From NCBI GenBank assembly GCA_963851085.1, contig CAWKNX010000013.1, forward strand, positions 62,001 to 126,000: a DNA stretch of 64,000 bases, in the 5' to 3' direction. The stretch's first letter is position 1; each line of letters begins with the position of its first letter. The DNA is from DATFVJ01 sp963851085. Its GTDB lineage: Bacteria; Actinomycetota; Actinomycetes; Streptosporangiales; Streptosporangiaceae. A model generated the notes under the pieces. The model made no database searches. It was not told where the DNA came from and saw nothing but the letters and a program-made list of their open reading frames with translations. Both the position numbers and the translations under genes were made by a program. Below, one piece after another: positions 34,831 to 43,481 of the stretch.

Positions 34831-36312
34831 ATGGACGCCAACGTGCTTGCGTCGAAGGAAGAAGCCGACTTCTTCGACACCGACATGTACATGTTTCATG
34901 TCACGGGCTTTCCGTATCAGCGCGGGGTCCTGGTGAAGCCGGTGACGGCGCCGGCCGATGCCCGGCTCGACGTGTGGGAGACCGATCCGAGGGACGACAG
35001 ACACATTCCCTCCGCCGACCATAACGATGTCCTCTTCCACACGTCCGACTTCTCGCTGATGAACAGCGGCAACCGGACTCTGCACGCCCCGAAGCCGTCC
35101 TGGAAGGTGAGCTTCGATGCCGCCGGCGGCGGCCGACTGGAGGGCATGGGCCGAGTCAATCTCAAGTCGATGTACAACGACCCCGCTCAGATGCGCGAGG
35201 CGCTTGCCTGGCGCCTGTTCGGCAGGGCCGGCGTGCCGTCGGCGCGGCACACCTACGCGAGGCTGGCCTTCGACGCCACCTACAGTGGTCTCTTCTCCGT
35301 CATCGAGCAGGTCGACAAGAAGTTCCTGAAGAATCACTTCGGCAAGAACCATCGCGGCAACCTCTACAAGGCATACTGTGGCGACGTCGGATGCGCCACT
35401 CTCGAACACCGGACCGGTCCCGACGGTGATGACAGCGGACGCCACTACTACACGCCTGCCGACGACGATCGCACCTATCGCCTCAAGACTAACGAGCACG
35501 ATGCCGCAGCCAACAGCTATGACGATCTCGCCCGCTTAATCGCGACGATCAACGGGGTCGGGCTTCCAGGCGGCGATGAACGATTCGGCACCGACGCCTT
35601 CCGTGTGTCGGTGGACAACATCATGAACGCACGCGCCTTTCTCCGGTGGGCGAGCGTCAATCTGCTGCTCGGCAGCTGGGACAACTACTTCGCGACGCCG
35701 TCTAATTACTACCTCTACAATTCCGGGCGGCAGGGTGCGGAAGACGATTTCATGAGCACGCCCTACTTCACGTTCGTCCCTTGGGACTACGACAATTGCC
35801 TCGGTATCGATTATTTCGGCACACAGTGGCAATATACCGACATCCTCGATTGGCCAAGCAATACGAGACGTTACTGGCGGAACCACGCCACCTCGCACAT
35901 TCCGCTCGTGCAGAACCTGCTCCGCAATCACGACTACCGTCAGTACTACCTGGACCACCTGGAGCACCTACTCGATACCGAATTCAATCCGGAATCGATC
36001 GCTGGCCTCATCGGGGCCGAGGGGGCGGGCGGCCTCTGGGACCGTGTCCGCCAGGGGGCCTACCTGGAGTCCACCACGCCATATGGCCAGCCGTTCACCG
36101 GGAGGCAGTTCAGCAACGACGAGGTTTACCGCAGCGGTTGCCTGCAGAACGAGCTGCGGCACGGGAACGAGAAAGCCGAGGGCATCATCAACTACGTCCG
36201 CATGCGGTACGACAGCGCCCGCAAGCAACTGGGTGAGCTGAGGAAGACGACACCGCGTACCGACGGCGCGGTATTCCCTGCTGAAATGGAAGAACTGCCG
36301 CCCAAGGAATGA
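34831..36312 (+). CDS. CotH-family protein kinase-like protein
   Basis: A 493-residue CotH (spore-coat kinase) family protein. The family core is visible: KPSWKVSFD, NLKSMYNDPAQMREALAWRLFGRAGVPSARHTYARLAFDATYSGLFSVIEQVDKKFLKNHFGKNHRGNLYKAYC, then RWASVNLLLGSWDNYFATPSNYYLYN and TFVPWDYDNCLGID with the metal-binding DxDxxxG-like motif. CotH enzymes are atypical secreted or intracellular protein kinases. No signal peptide is seen. AGGGGGAA precedes the ATG. It probably forms a unit with the 36351 gene (38-bp gap). Confidence 0.9.
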   Translation: MDANVLASKEEADFFDTDMYMFHVTGFPYQRGVLVKPVTAPADARLDVWETDPRDDRHIPSADHNDVLFHTSDFSLMNSGNRTLHAPKPSWKVSFDAAGGGRLEGMGRVNLKSMYNDPAQMREALAWRLFGRAGVPSARHTYARLAFDATYSGLFSVIEQVDKKFLKNHFGKNHRGNLYKAYCGDVGCATLEHRTGPDGDDSGRHYYTPADDDRTYRLKTNEHDAAANSYDDLARLIATINGVGLPGGDERFGTDAFRVSVDNIMNARAFLRWASVNLLLGSWDNYFATPSNYYLYNSGRQGAEDDFMSTPYFTFVPWDYDNCLGIDYFGTQWQYTDILDWPSNTRRYWRNHATSHIPLVQNLLRNHDYRQYYLDHLEHLLDTEFNPESIAGLIGAEGAGGLWDRVRQGAYLESTTPYGQPFTGRQFSNDEVYRSGCLQNELRHGNEKAEGIINYVRMRYDSARKQLGELRKTTPRTDGAVFPAEMEELPPKE

Positions 36313-36350
36313 GGTGATCGCGCGTTTCGATCGTCCGCGGGAGACCGGAT

Positions 36351-37265
36351 ATGAATACCTTGCGACCATTGTCTCAGCAATTGGAGCTGGTGCGGGAAGC
36401 GAAGATCTTCGACCTGCTCGGTGACCGGCTGGATCCCCGGCTCGAGGCAAGCGGCGTCCTCGCCAAGGATGGCCTGTGCTACGTGATATTCGACAACCTG
36501 CCACATATCGCGTGTATTACGCCCGTGCTTTCCGCCGCGCCAGGGATGAACAGCCTCATCGAGCAGCAACAGGGCCATCGCGATGGCTTCGAGGACATCG
36601 CATACGACCGCGAGTCCGGTCGTTTCTACATCCTGATCGAGTCGCTGCCTCGCGGGCGACATCACTACATGGCCAAGGTGCAGGAGTACGACGCAGACTT
36701 CCGCTATCTATGCGGAGCATGGCTCGACTTCCCGCTCGACAGGCCCAACAAGGGCCTGGAAGGCCTGGCCTGCGTGCGCCGTCAAGGGCGCAGCTACCTG
36801 CTTGGGCTGTGCGAAGGCAACTGGTGCGAAGGAGGCGCCAGGGGCCGCACCCCGGGCGGTGGGCGGGTACATGTCTTCAGCCGTGGCCGGCGTCATTGGG
36901 AGCGGGTGGGCACGATCCGGCTGCCGGAGACGCTGTTGTTCGAGGATTACAGCGGCATCGCCGTGGACGGCGACCGGATCGCGGTCGTGTCCCAGGTTTC
37001 CTCGGCGCTGTGGACCGGCAGGCTCGCACCGTCGAGCTGGGACATCGACGGCGAGGGCACGACCCACGCGTTCCCGACGGACGAGCTTGGTGAGATCATC
37101 TACGGCACGGTCGAAGGCGTGTCGTGGCTCGCGCCGGATACCGTCGTGGTGGTCTCGGACAAGGCGAAACCCGAGCAGGGCGAGCGGTGCCGCGCGAAGG
37201 ATCAGTCGATCCACATCTTCAAGATCCCGGATCAACAATCAGCCGGGCCGGCGGCCGCTCGGTGA
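36351..37265 (+). CDS. Beta-propeller-like protein, function unknown
   Basis: A 304-residue protein with repeated blade-like strands: ASGVLAKDGLCYVIFDNLPHIACI, GFEDIAYDRESGRFYILIESL, KGLEGLACVRRQGRSYLLGLCEGN, DYSGIAVDGDRIAVVSQVSSALW and GTVEGVSWLAPDTVVVVSDKAK. The pattern GxEGIAxD...YLLxE is that of SdiA-regulated/DUF3616/phytase-like propellers. No signal peptide. It follows the CotH gene closely and probably works with it. Its 3' end overlaps the convergent TIM-barrel gene by 47 bp. Confidence 0.75.
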   Translation: MNTLRPLSQQLELVREAKIFDLLGDRLDPRLEASGVLAKDGLCYVIFDNLPHIACITPVLSAAPGMNSLIEQQQGHRDGFEDIAYDRESGRFYILIESLPRGRHHYMAKVQEYDADFRYLCGAWLDFPLDRPNKGLEGLACVRRQGRSYLLGLCEGNWCEGGARGRTPGGGRVHVFSRGRRHWERVGTIRLPETLLFEDYSGIAVDGDRIAVVSQVSSALWTGRLAPSSWDIDGEGTTHAFPTDELGEIIYGTVEGVSWLAPDTVVVVSDKAKPEQGERCRAKDQSIHIFKIPDQQSAGPAAAR

Positions 37266-38334
37266 GGGGTGGCGCAACCATGCTCCGCGACACGAGCATC
37301 GAATTTTCCGCGAGTACCGAGAGCCAGTAGTTCATCCGCTCAGCGTTGGTGGTGTCCCGCCAGTGCCGGAAAAGCGATGCGGCGTCGGCGAGGGGCAGGC
37401 GGCCCTCGGCCTGGTGGACCTCGAGCGTCAATGATGCCCCCTGCGGGCATGCTCCGATTGCCGTCGACATGATGGCGGCCAGCCCGCCTGGCCCATACAT
37501 CGTGTTCAGTGACTGGCGGCCTTTGTAGCTGAAGGGAATTGGGAGCCGGGTAAGGAAGCTGAAATGATCAGGCAAACCTGCGATGAGGGGATGCCCGTCG
37601 TGCAGGTGAAAGTGTATGCGCTTGCCGAGTCGGCCAAGCGAACGTATGACGTCGAGCACATCCAGCGAGGCACTCGCCACCGCGTCCTGAACGTCGGCCA
37701 CCAGGCCGGGCAACCGATAATCCGCCGGGCTGAGGTGACCAAGGCTCAGGCCGGGATGGCGGCTAGCGAACCTGAAGGACGCCTGCCTCATGCCCAGGTG
37801 GCCGACGTCGACGCAGCAACTGACCCGCTCGGCGTCGTGAAGCCGCTCCGCTACGTCGACGAACCAGCCCGGATCCAGGCCGGCGGCGTACTCGAGAAAG
37901 ACGTTGAGACCATCCGGCTGTCCGCAAAGGCGCATATCCAGCTGGCGCATCGCGTCAACCAGGCGGTCGGTCTGTGCCCCCATCTCCTTCTTGTCATGGA
38001 CGACCACGCCCGCGACCCGGCCGGCGAAGCGCTCGACGAATTCCCCGATCACCGCGCGCCCTCGCTCGTGCAGCACATTGACGCCGCGATTTAGGTGAAC
38101 TATAGGCAAGTACGGATGGGCGGGCACGAACCGAAGGACGTACTCAAGCTGGTCAGGTGTATCGGCGTACACCTCGGCGGCAACGCCCATCTGGGCGAAG
38201 CGGAGCCCGGCGAGTTTGAGTAGTGCGTCGTCCCCAGCGACGCGCTGCTGGAACAGCGCATGAACGGGCCCAAGCATCCCATGCTCCGTACCGGCGCCCT
38301 CCATGCTGGCTTCCTCCCTGCTGGCGCCCTCCAT
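37219..38334 (-). CDS. Xylose-isomerase-like TIM-barrel protein
   Basis: A 371-residue sugar-phosphate isomerase/epimerase-like TIM barrel. Metal-ligand-type positions can be seen in NVFLEYAAG, CCVDVGHLGMR, HFHLHDGHPL and LTLEVHQAEG. The substrate is unknown. Two starts are equally well supported: ATG 38334 and ATG 38304 are embedded in a 30-bp direct duplication, each with its own GGAGGAA-type ribosome-binding site. A longer in-frame extension overlaps the PPOX gene and is rejected. It is convergent with the CotH/propeller pair. Confidence 0.8.
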   Translation of the reverse strand: MEGASREEASMEGAGTEHGMLGPVHALFQQRVAGDDALLKLAGLRFAQMGVAAEVYADTPDQLEYVLRFVPAHPYLPIVHLNRGVNVLHERGRAVIGEFVERFAGRVAGVVVHDKKEMGAQTDRLVDAMRQLDMRLCGQPDGLNVFLEYAAGLDPGWFVDVAERLHDAERVSCCVDVGHLGMRQASFRFASRHPGLSLGHLSPADYRLPGLVADVQDAVASASLDVLDVIRSLGRLGKRIHFHLHDGHPLIAGLPDHFSFLTRLPIPFSYKGRQSLNTMYGPGGLAAIMSTAIGACPQGASLTLEVHQAEGRLPLADAASLFRHWRDTTNAERMNYWLSVLAENSMLVSRSMVAPPLTERPPARLIVDPGS

Positions 38335-38396
38335 GCTAGTTTCCTCCGCCTCCCATGCCGCAGTTCCGGTGGCGATGGCCGGTCTGGTGGCCGGTG

Positions 38397-38834
38397 CTAG
38401 CTGGATGAGGCGCCGGTCCCTGGCGTCCGCCGCCCCGTCACCGAACTGGGGCGTATCCGGACCCAGAAGGGATGTTCGACAGCGGTGTTCCACGGGTGCA
38501 GGCCGATGCGGTCGAGCCGCTGGATCTCGGCGGCCTCGTACACCACCGCTGCGCGGCCGGTGACCAGAACGCTCCACCCGGACCGGTTCTGCTGGTCGTA
38601 GCTGTCGGCCTCGAACGCGACCAGCTCCTGCTCCTCTGCCGCGGTGAGCTTCGACCCGCGGGCCGTGCGGAAGACCACGTCCTGCCCGTCCATGGCGTGG
38701 TTCACCGGCAGGACCGCCAGCTCGCCGTCGGCATAGAAGCAGACCCGGCCCAGCGGGACCGAGGCGAGCAGCCGCAGGCAGGCGTCGAACGGCAACGTCT
38801 CAAGCCCAACGTGGTCGGTCGGATGCCCTGGCAT
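38397..38834 (-). CDS. PPOX-fold flavin-binding protein (nitroimidazole-resistance-like)
   Basis: A 145-residue split-barrel protein. LETLPFDACLRLLASVPLGRVCFYADGELAVLPVNHAMDGQDVVFRTARGSKL and FEADSYDQQNRSGWSVLVTGRAAVV are the standard blocks of the small FMN-binding PPOX group. The ATG at 38834 has GGAG 8 nt upstream. It precedes the TIM-barrel gene by 62 bp on the same strand and may be co-transcribed. Confidence 0.9.
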   Translation of the reverse strand: MPGHPTDHVGLETLPFDACLRLLASVPLGRVCFYADGELAVLPVNHAMDGQDVVFRTARGSKLTAAEEQELVAFEADSYDQQNRSGWSVLVTGRAAVVYEAAEIQRLDRIGLHPWNTAVEHPFWVRIRPSSVTGRRTPGTGASSS

Positions 38835-39007
38835 TTCACTCTCCGTCCCGTACGGCCGCCAGCCCGCGCAATGGGCGATGCTTTCGGCGACCAACTATGC
38901 CACGTCAAAGGTGCGCCGGCGCGGCTGACGATCGCAGCGGGCCGAGGTCCCGTGGAACCCGGGACTTTCGGCTCTGCGTGCGGCGACAGCCACAGCAGGG
39001 CCGGTCG

Positions 39008-39658
39008 TCAGCTAATCGGGGCCGCCGGCCTGGCCAGTGACGGATCGGGTGGCAGCGGGGGCATCGCAGCCTTGGTCTGCGTGGCGAGGAGCTTGCGCAC
39101 GTCAAGCTTCGACCCCACCATCTGCTTGAGCATGAAGTCGTGATTGAGGTCGAGGATGGCGCGGGTTTCCGCGGCGATCACGGCGTTCCTGCTCAGGCTG
39201 AGCTCGTTGTCCTGCTGCTGTTCGCCTGACAGGGACCAGTTGGTGGAGCCCTTCACCGTGTACACGCCGTCCACGATCACGATCTTCAGATGGGAGATCG
39301 CGTTGTGCACCGAACTTGTGCCGATGGCGATGCTGTTGCCGAAGGCGTCGTTGTTCCATCGGGCCAGGATCTCCTTCTCGTGCGCGCCGCTCGCCTGGCT
39401 CCGGTCCAGGCTCATCTGCACGTAGACGTTCTCGTCCGCGAGCTTGCCCTGGATGATCTGGTTCAGCTCGTCGTCGTCGTAGCCGAACATGTTGACGACG
39501 ATGGAGTGCTGTGCACTCCCAAGCACGGCCACGAGCAGGCCGTGGACGTCGTCCCTCGGCGCGAAGAACGTTCTCTCGTCGCTCGGATAGCCATCCAGAA
39601 ACCGGCCCCCGGCCTTGTACCTGCTGAGCTCGTCCCAGACAAGTTGCACATCGGCCAC
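39008..39658 (-). CDS. Phospholipase-D-like domain protein (single HKD)
   Basis: A 216-residue protein. One PLD motif is present: HLKIVIVDGVYTVKGSTNWS (HxKxxxxD with the trailing GSTN). Upstream is AVLGSAQHSIVVNMFGYDDDELNQII, the first strand-helix of a PLD half-domain. With only one HKD it may act as a homodimer, like Nuc-type endonucleases. No signal peptide. The GTG at 39658 is preceded by AGAAGGGGG. Confidence 0.85.
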   Translation of the reverse strand: MADVQLVWDELSRYKAGGRFLDGYPSDERTFFAPRDDVHGLLVAVLGSAQHSIVVNMFGYDDDELNQIIQGKLADENVYVQMSLDRSQASGAHEKEILARWNNDAFGNSIAIGTSSVHNAISHLKIVIVDGVYTVKGSTNWSLSGEQQQDNELSLSRNAVIAAETRAILDLNHDFMLKQMVGSKLDVRKLLATQTKAAMPPLPPDPSLARPAAPIS

Positions 39659-39734
39659 CGCGAACCCCCTTCTGTAACCCCTGTAGCGTTCTCACCAGGC
39701 CCGAGTGGGCCGGCCGCGAGATCTGGGGGCAGAC

Positions 39735-40607
39735 ATGGAACGGATTGTCCGGACTTTAGACGGCCGGACGCTGGCTGTCGAGGAAAGTGGTGATCTTGAT
39801 GGCCGTCCGGTGCTTGTCCACATGGGTACGCCGAACTCCCGCCGCCTGTACGGGCGCAACGTCGCCGACGCCGCTGGGCGCGGTCTCCGGCTTATCAGCT
39901 ATGACCGGCCCGGCTATGGTGGCTCGGCGCCCCACCCGGGGCGCACCATCGCAGACTGCGCCGAAGATGTGCGGGCGATATGCGCGACGCTCGGGATCGA
40001 CAGGCTGGCGATGTGGGGTATCTCGGGCGGCGGGCCGCACGTGCTCGCGTGCGCGGCGCTGCTCCCCGAACTTGTGACGGCCGCCGCGTCACTCGCGTCA
40101 CCCGCTCCCTGCGGCGCCGACGGACTCGACTGGTTCGCCGGTATGGGCCAGGACAACGTCGACGACTTCCGCCTGCTGCTCACCGACGAGGACGCGGCCC
40201 GGGCCAAGCTGGAGAAGGACCGTGAGGAGTTCCTTGCCGCGTCGGCGGATGACCTGGCCGAGGGAATGAAGTCACTGCTTTCACCCGTCGACGCTGCGGC
40301 CCTCACCGGCGAACTAGCCGAGTACCTGGCACAGTCCATGCGGGAAGGTCTCGCGCCCGGGAGCCAAGGGTGGTGGGATGACGGCCGCGCCGAGGCCAGC
40401 CCGTGGGGTTTCGAGCTGACCCAGATATCGGTTCCCTTGTTGCTGCTGCACGGTACGCAGGACAAGTTCGTGCCATTCGGCCATGGCCAATGGCTCGCCG
40501 CGCATATTCCTGGCGTCGAGGCCAGGCTGCTCGAGGGCGACGGGCACCTGACATTGCTCGAGCACCACGTGAGGGACGTGCACGCGTGGCTGGCGGGCCG
40601 TCTCTAG
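39735..40607 (+). CDS. Alpha/beta hydrolase
   Basis: A 290-residue alpha/beta-hydrolase, paralogous in layout to the one at 4724. It shows LVHMGTPNSRRLY (with M-G in place of H-G at the oxyanion turn), ISYDRPGYGGS, the nucleophile elbow MWGISGGGPHVLACAA, LLLHGTQDKFVP with the acid and GDGHLTLLEHH with the His. The ATG at 39735 begins the homologous part. A reverse copy of the 20-nt motif lies between it and the convergent histidine-kinase gene. Confidence 0.9.
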   Translation: MERIVRTLDGRTLAVEESGDLDGRPVLVHMGTPNSRRLYGRNVADAAGRGLRLISYDRPGYGGSAPHPGRTIADCAEDVRAICATLGIDRLAMWGISGGGPHVLACAALLPELVTAAASLASPAPCGADGLDWFAGMGQDNVDDFRLLLTDEDAARAKLEKDREEFLAASADDLAEGMKSLLSPVDAAALTGELAEYLAQSMREGLAPGSQGWWDDGRAEASPWGFELTQISVPLLLLHGTQDKFVPFGHGQWLAAHIPGVEARLLEGDGHLTLLEHHVRDVHAWLAGRL

Positions 40608-40671
40608 CGCGGATTCCCCGCGTGGCGGGCTGATCGTCAGATTGCGGGGTGCCGTCGCGGGCGTGAGGCAG

Positions 40672-40691
40672 GCGGCAGCCGTTCGGGATAA
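40672..40691 (-). repeat. Recurrent 3'-end motif
   Basis: Minus strand TTATCCCGAACGGCTGCCGC, identical to the copy at 1094. It begins 18 nt after the stop of the histidine kinase (minus strand) in the same orientation. Confidence 0.7.
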
Positions 40692-40708
40692 TGCCGCCTC
40701 CCCACCCG

Positions 40709-41857
40709 TCATGTCGGCGACCGCGGGGGCAGCGCATCGGCGTTCGAGCCTGGCCGGGCCACCAACTTGGGCATGGATCGCCGGTCGAGCGGCGGCCTCG
40801 AGCCGACGCGCGCCGCCGACGCGGGCAGGACCAGCTCGAACACCGAGCCCTTGCCCACCGTGCTCTCGACATGAACTGAGCCCTGGTGGGCTTCCGCGAT
40901 CGCCTTCACCACCGCCAGGCCGAGACCGAACCCGCCGGTCTGCCGGCTGCGGCCCGCGTCGGTCCGGGAGAACCGGCCGAAGATCCTGCCAACCTCGGCG
41001 GCCGGGATGCCGGAACCTGAGTCCGCCACGGCGAGGATGACCTTCTCGCCTTCGCGCCTAGCGCTCAACTCGATCTGGCCGTCCGTGTCAGTGTGATCGA
41101 CCGCGTTCTCGATAAGCGCGTCCAGGGCCAGGGTCAGGCGGTCCCCGTCTCCTAGCACCGTCGCCTCCGCGAGGGCGCCAAGCGACCACCGCCGTGGCGT
41201 CCGGCTCCACCGGTGGAGGGTGTCCACCACAAGCTCCGACACGTCCAGCGGAGCCAGGCGCAGAAAGTCCGGGCCGTCCGTCGAGACCAGCAGTATCAGC
41301 CGGTTGGCCAGCCGGCGCATCCGGAGCAGCTCGTCCACGGCCACGCGTGCATCTTTCGCGATCGCCTGGTCGGTCGCGGCGTGCTTGATGAGCTCGGCGT
41401 GGCCAAGGGCAATGGTGATGGGCGTGCCCAGCTCGTGGGAGACGTCTTGCATGAACTGACGCTGCTGATCCAGCAGGAGCAGGTTGTGCTCCGAGACGCG
41501 CTTCATCTCCTCCATGGCCGTGAGCCGCCTGCGGGCGTGCCAGACCACTACCACGAACATCACGGCGAGCAGCGGGACCTCGGCGAGGTAGTCCGCGTCC
41601 TGCTTCCCCCTGAGGACCTGCCAGCCGATCAGGCCGCCGGTGGCCAGCGTCACCACCGCGACGGTGACGGCCGTGGATCCCACCCGCCACAGCCGAAAGC
41701 CGTAAATAGCGGTCAAGCTGACCCAGATGATCAGAAACGGAATGGTCTGCCATGCCGGGATGAGGCGCATGGCGATGAGGTTCAGCCCGACGAAGACCAC
41801 CCAGGCTGCGTCCACCCAGTAGGCGCGAGCCAATTGACGGACCCGATCACGCCGCAT
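40709..41857 (-). CDS. Sensor histidine kinase (orphan)
   Basis: A 382-residue membrane kinase. Four hydrophobic segments lie in residues 15-107 (AAWVVFVGLNLIAM, IPFLIIWVSLTAIYGF, VTVAVVTLATGGLIGW, LLAVMFVVVVW) with no large sensor loop. The H box MQDVSHELGTPITIALGHAE holds His141; N box LTLALDALIENAVDHT and G boxes ADSGSGIPAAEVGRIFGRFSR and GGFGLGLAVVKAIAEAHQG are intact. No response regulator lies beside it. ATG 41857 is chosen; upstream in-frame starts exist, but the extra sequence is low complexity. Confidence 0.9.
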   Translation of the reverse strand: MRRDRVRQLARAYWVDAAWVVFVGLNLIAMRLIPAWQTIPFLIIWVSLTAIYGFRLWRVGSTAVTVAVVTLATGGLIGWQVLRGKQDADYLAEVPLLAVMFVVVVWHARRRLTAMEEMKRVSEHNLLLLDQQRQFMQDVSHELGTPITIALGHAELIKHAATDQAIAKDARVAVDELLRMRRLANRLILLVSTDGPDFLRLAPLDVSELVVDTLHRWSRTPRRWSLGALAEATVLGDGDRLTLALDALIENAVDHTDTDGQIELSARREGEKVILAVADSGSGIPAAEVGRIFGRFSRTDAGRSRQTGGFGLGLAVVKAIAEAHQGSVHVESTVGKGSVFELVLPASAARVGSRPPLDRRSMPKLVARPGSNADALPPRSPT

Positions 41858-42079
41858 CGAGGCGGCACCCCCCGGCTGATAGGGCAATGGACCCCGCAGC
41901 CAGCCGCTCAGCACACAGCCCTTCCATATTCCACCCCTGCTCACGCGCCTACCGAATCTTACGGCTCCAGGGTGGGCCGGGGTAAGTGAGCGTGGCAGCG
42001 CTAGCCGGGCGCCGGGCCCTTCACCGCGGCCGCCCGGCCCTTCACCGCGGCCGGCCCAGCCCTTCACCTTCGGCGCTGG

Positions 42080-42648
42080 ACGGGGCAACGAGGATCTCGT
42101 CTACGTCATGATGGCCGACGGCGTGGGCGCCTGGCCTGATCCTCGGCGGGCAGCTCTACCAGGGCGCGAACGGTGCGGCCGGCGAGCTGGGACACGTGGT
42201 GGTCAGCCCGGACGGACCGGTGTGCCGGTGTGGCAGCCGCGGCTGCCTGGAAACGGTCAGCAGCGCCGAGGCGATCAGCGGGGCGCTGCGGCACAGCCAT
42301 GGGCCCGGCCTCGCCCTGACCACACTGCTGGATCTCATTCGTTCCGGCGATCCCGGCGCGCGCCGCGCTATCGGTGATGCCGGGCGTGCCGTCGGGCGGG
42401 CGCTCGCCGGGATCTGCGCGGTACTCGACCCACGGCTCATCGTCATCGGTGGACGGCTGGCCGCCGCCGGCGGACCACTGCTCGACGGAGTCCGGGCGGA
42501 ACTGCTCCGCTGGCTGCCACCCTCGCTCGCCGAGGAGCTGACCGTGGTGGCCGGTCAGATGGGCGCGCGGGCCGAAGTGCTCGGGGCGATCGCGCTGGCC
42601 GGCCGGCAATACTCCGCGCTTGCCTTCGTCGACCTGGCCTGCCGCTAG
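42080..42648 (+). pseudogene. ROK-family sugar kinase/regulator, truncated and frameshifted
   Basis: The C-terminal half of a ROK protein. GNEDLVYVMMADGVGA is in one frame, and GLILGGQLYQGANGAAGELGHVVVSPDGPVCRCGSRGCLET continues in another; the shift is near 42135. The ROK zinc motif (GHxxxxxxxxxCxCGxxGCLE) is intact, and the end has LDPRLIVIGGRLAAAGGPLLDG. The N-terminal ~150-200 residues, with the ATP-binding DxGxT motif, are missing, so it cannot be functional. Confidence 0.8.
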
Positions 42649-42731
42649 CCAGTCCTGCCGCGGCATGTGCTGGCAAAACCAGGCTGCCTTTTGGATACGG
42701 TGTTCGCAAACAAGGGGCGAGGAGATCGCAG

Positions 42732-43481
42732 ATGGCACCGCAGCGATCCGGCGACGTGATCTGGATGCGTCCGGAGCACGCCACCGCGGGCCGGCCAGCC
42801 CAGCGCAGCCGCGCGGAAATCACCGCCGCGGCTGTCACGATCGCCGACCGAGAAGGCCTGGCGGCCGTGTCGATGCGCCGGATCGCCGCCGAGCTCGGCA
42901 CCGGCGCAGCCTCGCTCTACCGTTACCTCGACACCCGCGAGGATCTGCTCGACCTGATGACCGACGCCACCGGCGCCGAGTACATCTTCACCGCGCCCAC
43001 CGGGGACTGGCTCGCCGACCTCACCGGCATCGGCCAGCAGGCACGCGCGATCATGCGGCGCCACCCATGGCTGGCCACCATGGTCATCACGCGCCCGGCG
43101 CTGGGACCTAACGGCCTCACGCTGCTCGAACACGTCCTGGGCGTGCTCGCCCCCCACCCCGCGGACGACGCGACCAAGCTCGAGGCCTTCGCCGTGCTCA
43201 ACGCCATCACCGCGATCGTGGTCGAGAACGAGCTCGGCGGCGGCTCGGCGGCACAGCAGCGCAACGCCGCCTACCTGCAACACGCCGCGGCAACCGGCCA
43301 GTACCCACGGGTCGCGCGGCTGCTCGAGCAAGCATCACCAGCGGCCGCCGGCCCGGCAGACCGGTACAGCGACATTCTCGCCCGCATCCTGACCGGCCTG
43401 CTCGGGCCAACGCCGTCGCGCGCCAGGCCCGGGCGGACGCCACGTCGCGCCAGACCCGGGCGGACGCCGCCGCGCGCCTGA
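42732..43481 (+). CDS. TetR-family transcriptional regulator
   Basis: A 249-residue regulator. ITAAAVTIADREGLAAVSMRRIAAELGTGAASLYRYLDTREDLLDLMTD is the TetR HTH, with a TetR_C-type ligand domain after it. GAGGAG lies 8 nt upstream of the ATG. The last 25 residues (SRARPGRTPRRARPGRTPPRA) are coded by a 27-bp in-frame repeat and are probably unstructured. The 3' end overlaps the convergent membrane-protein gene by about 211 bp. Confidence 0.92.
   Translation: MAPQRSGDVIWMRPEHATAGRPAQRSRAEITAAAVTIADREGLAAVSMRRIAAELGTGAASLYRYLDTREDLLDLMTDATGAEYIFTAPTGDWLADLTGIGQQARAIMRRHPWLATMVITRPALGPNGLTLLEHVLGVLAPHPADDATKLEAFAVLNAITAIVVENELGGGSAAQQRNAAYLQHAAATGQYPRVARLLEQASPAAAGPADRYSDILARILTGLLGPTPSRARPGRTPRRARPGRTPPRA

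Noticed and set aside
37219..38577. 452-residue version of the TIM-barrel gene
   Set aside because: The extension overlaps the PPOX gene in another frame and is low complexity; two strong ribosome-binding sites support later starts.
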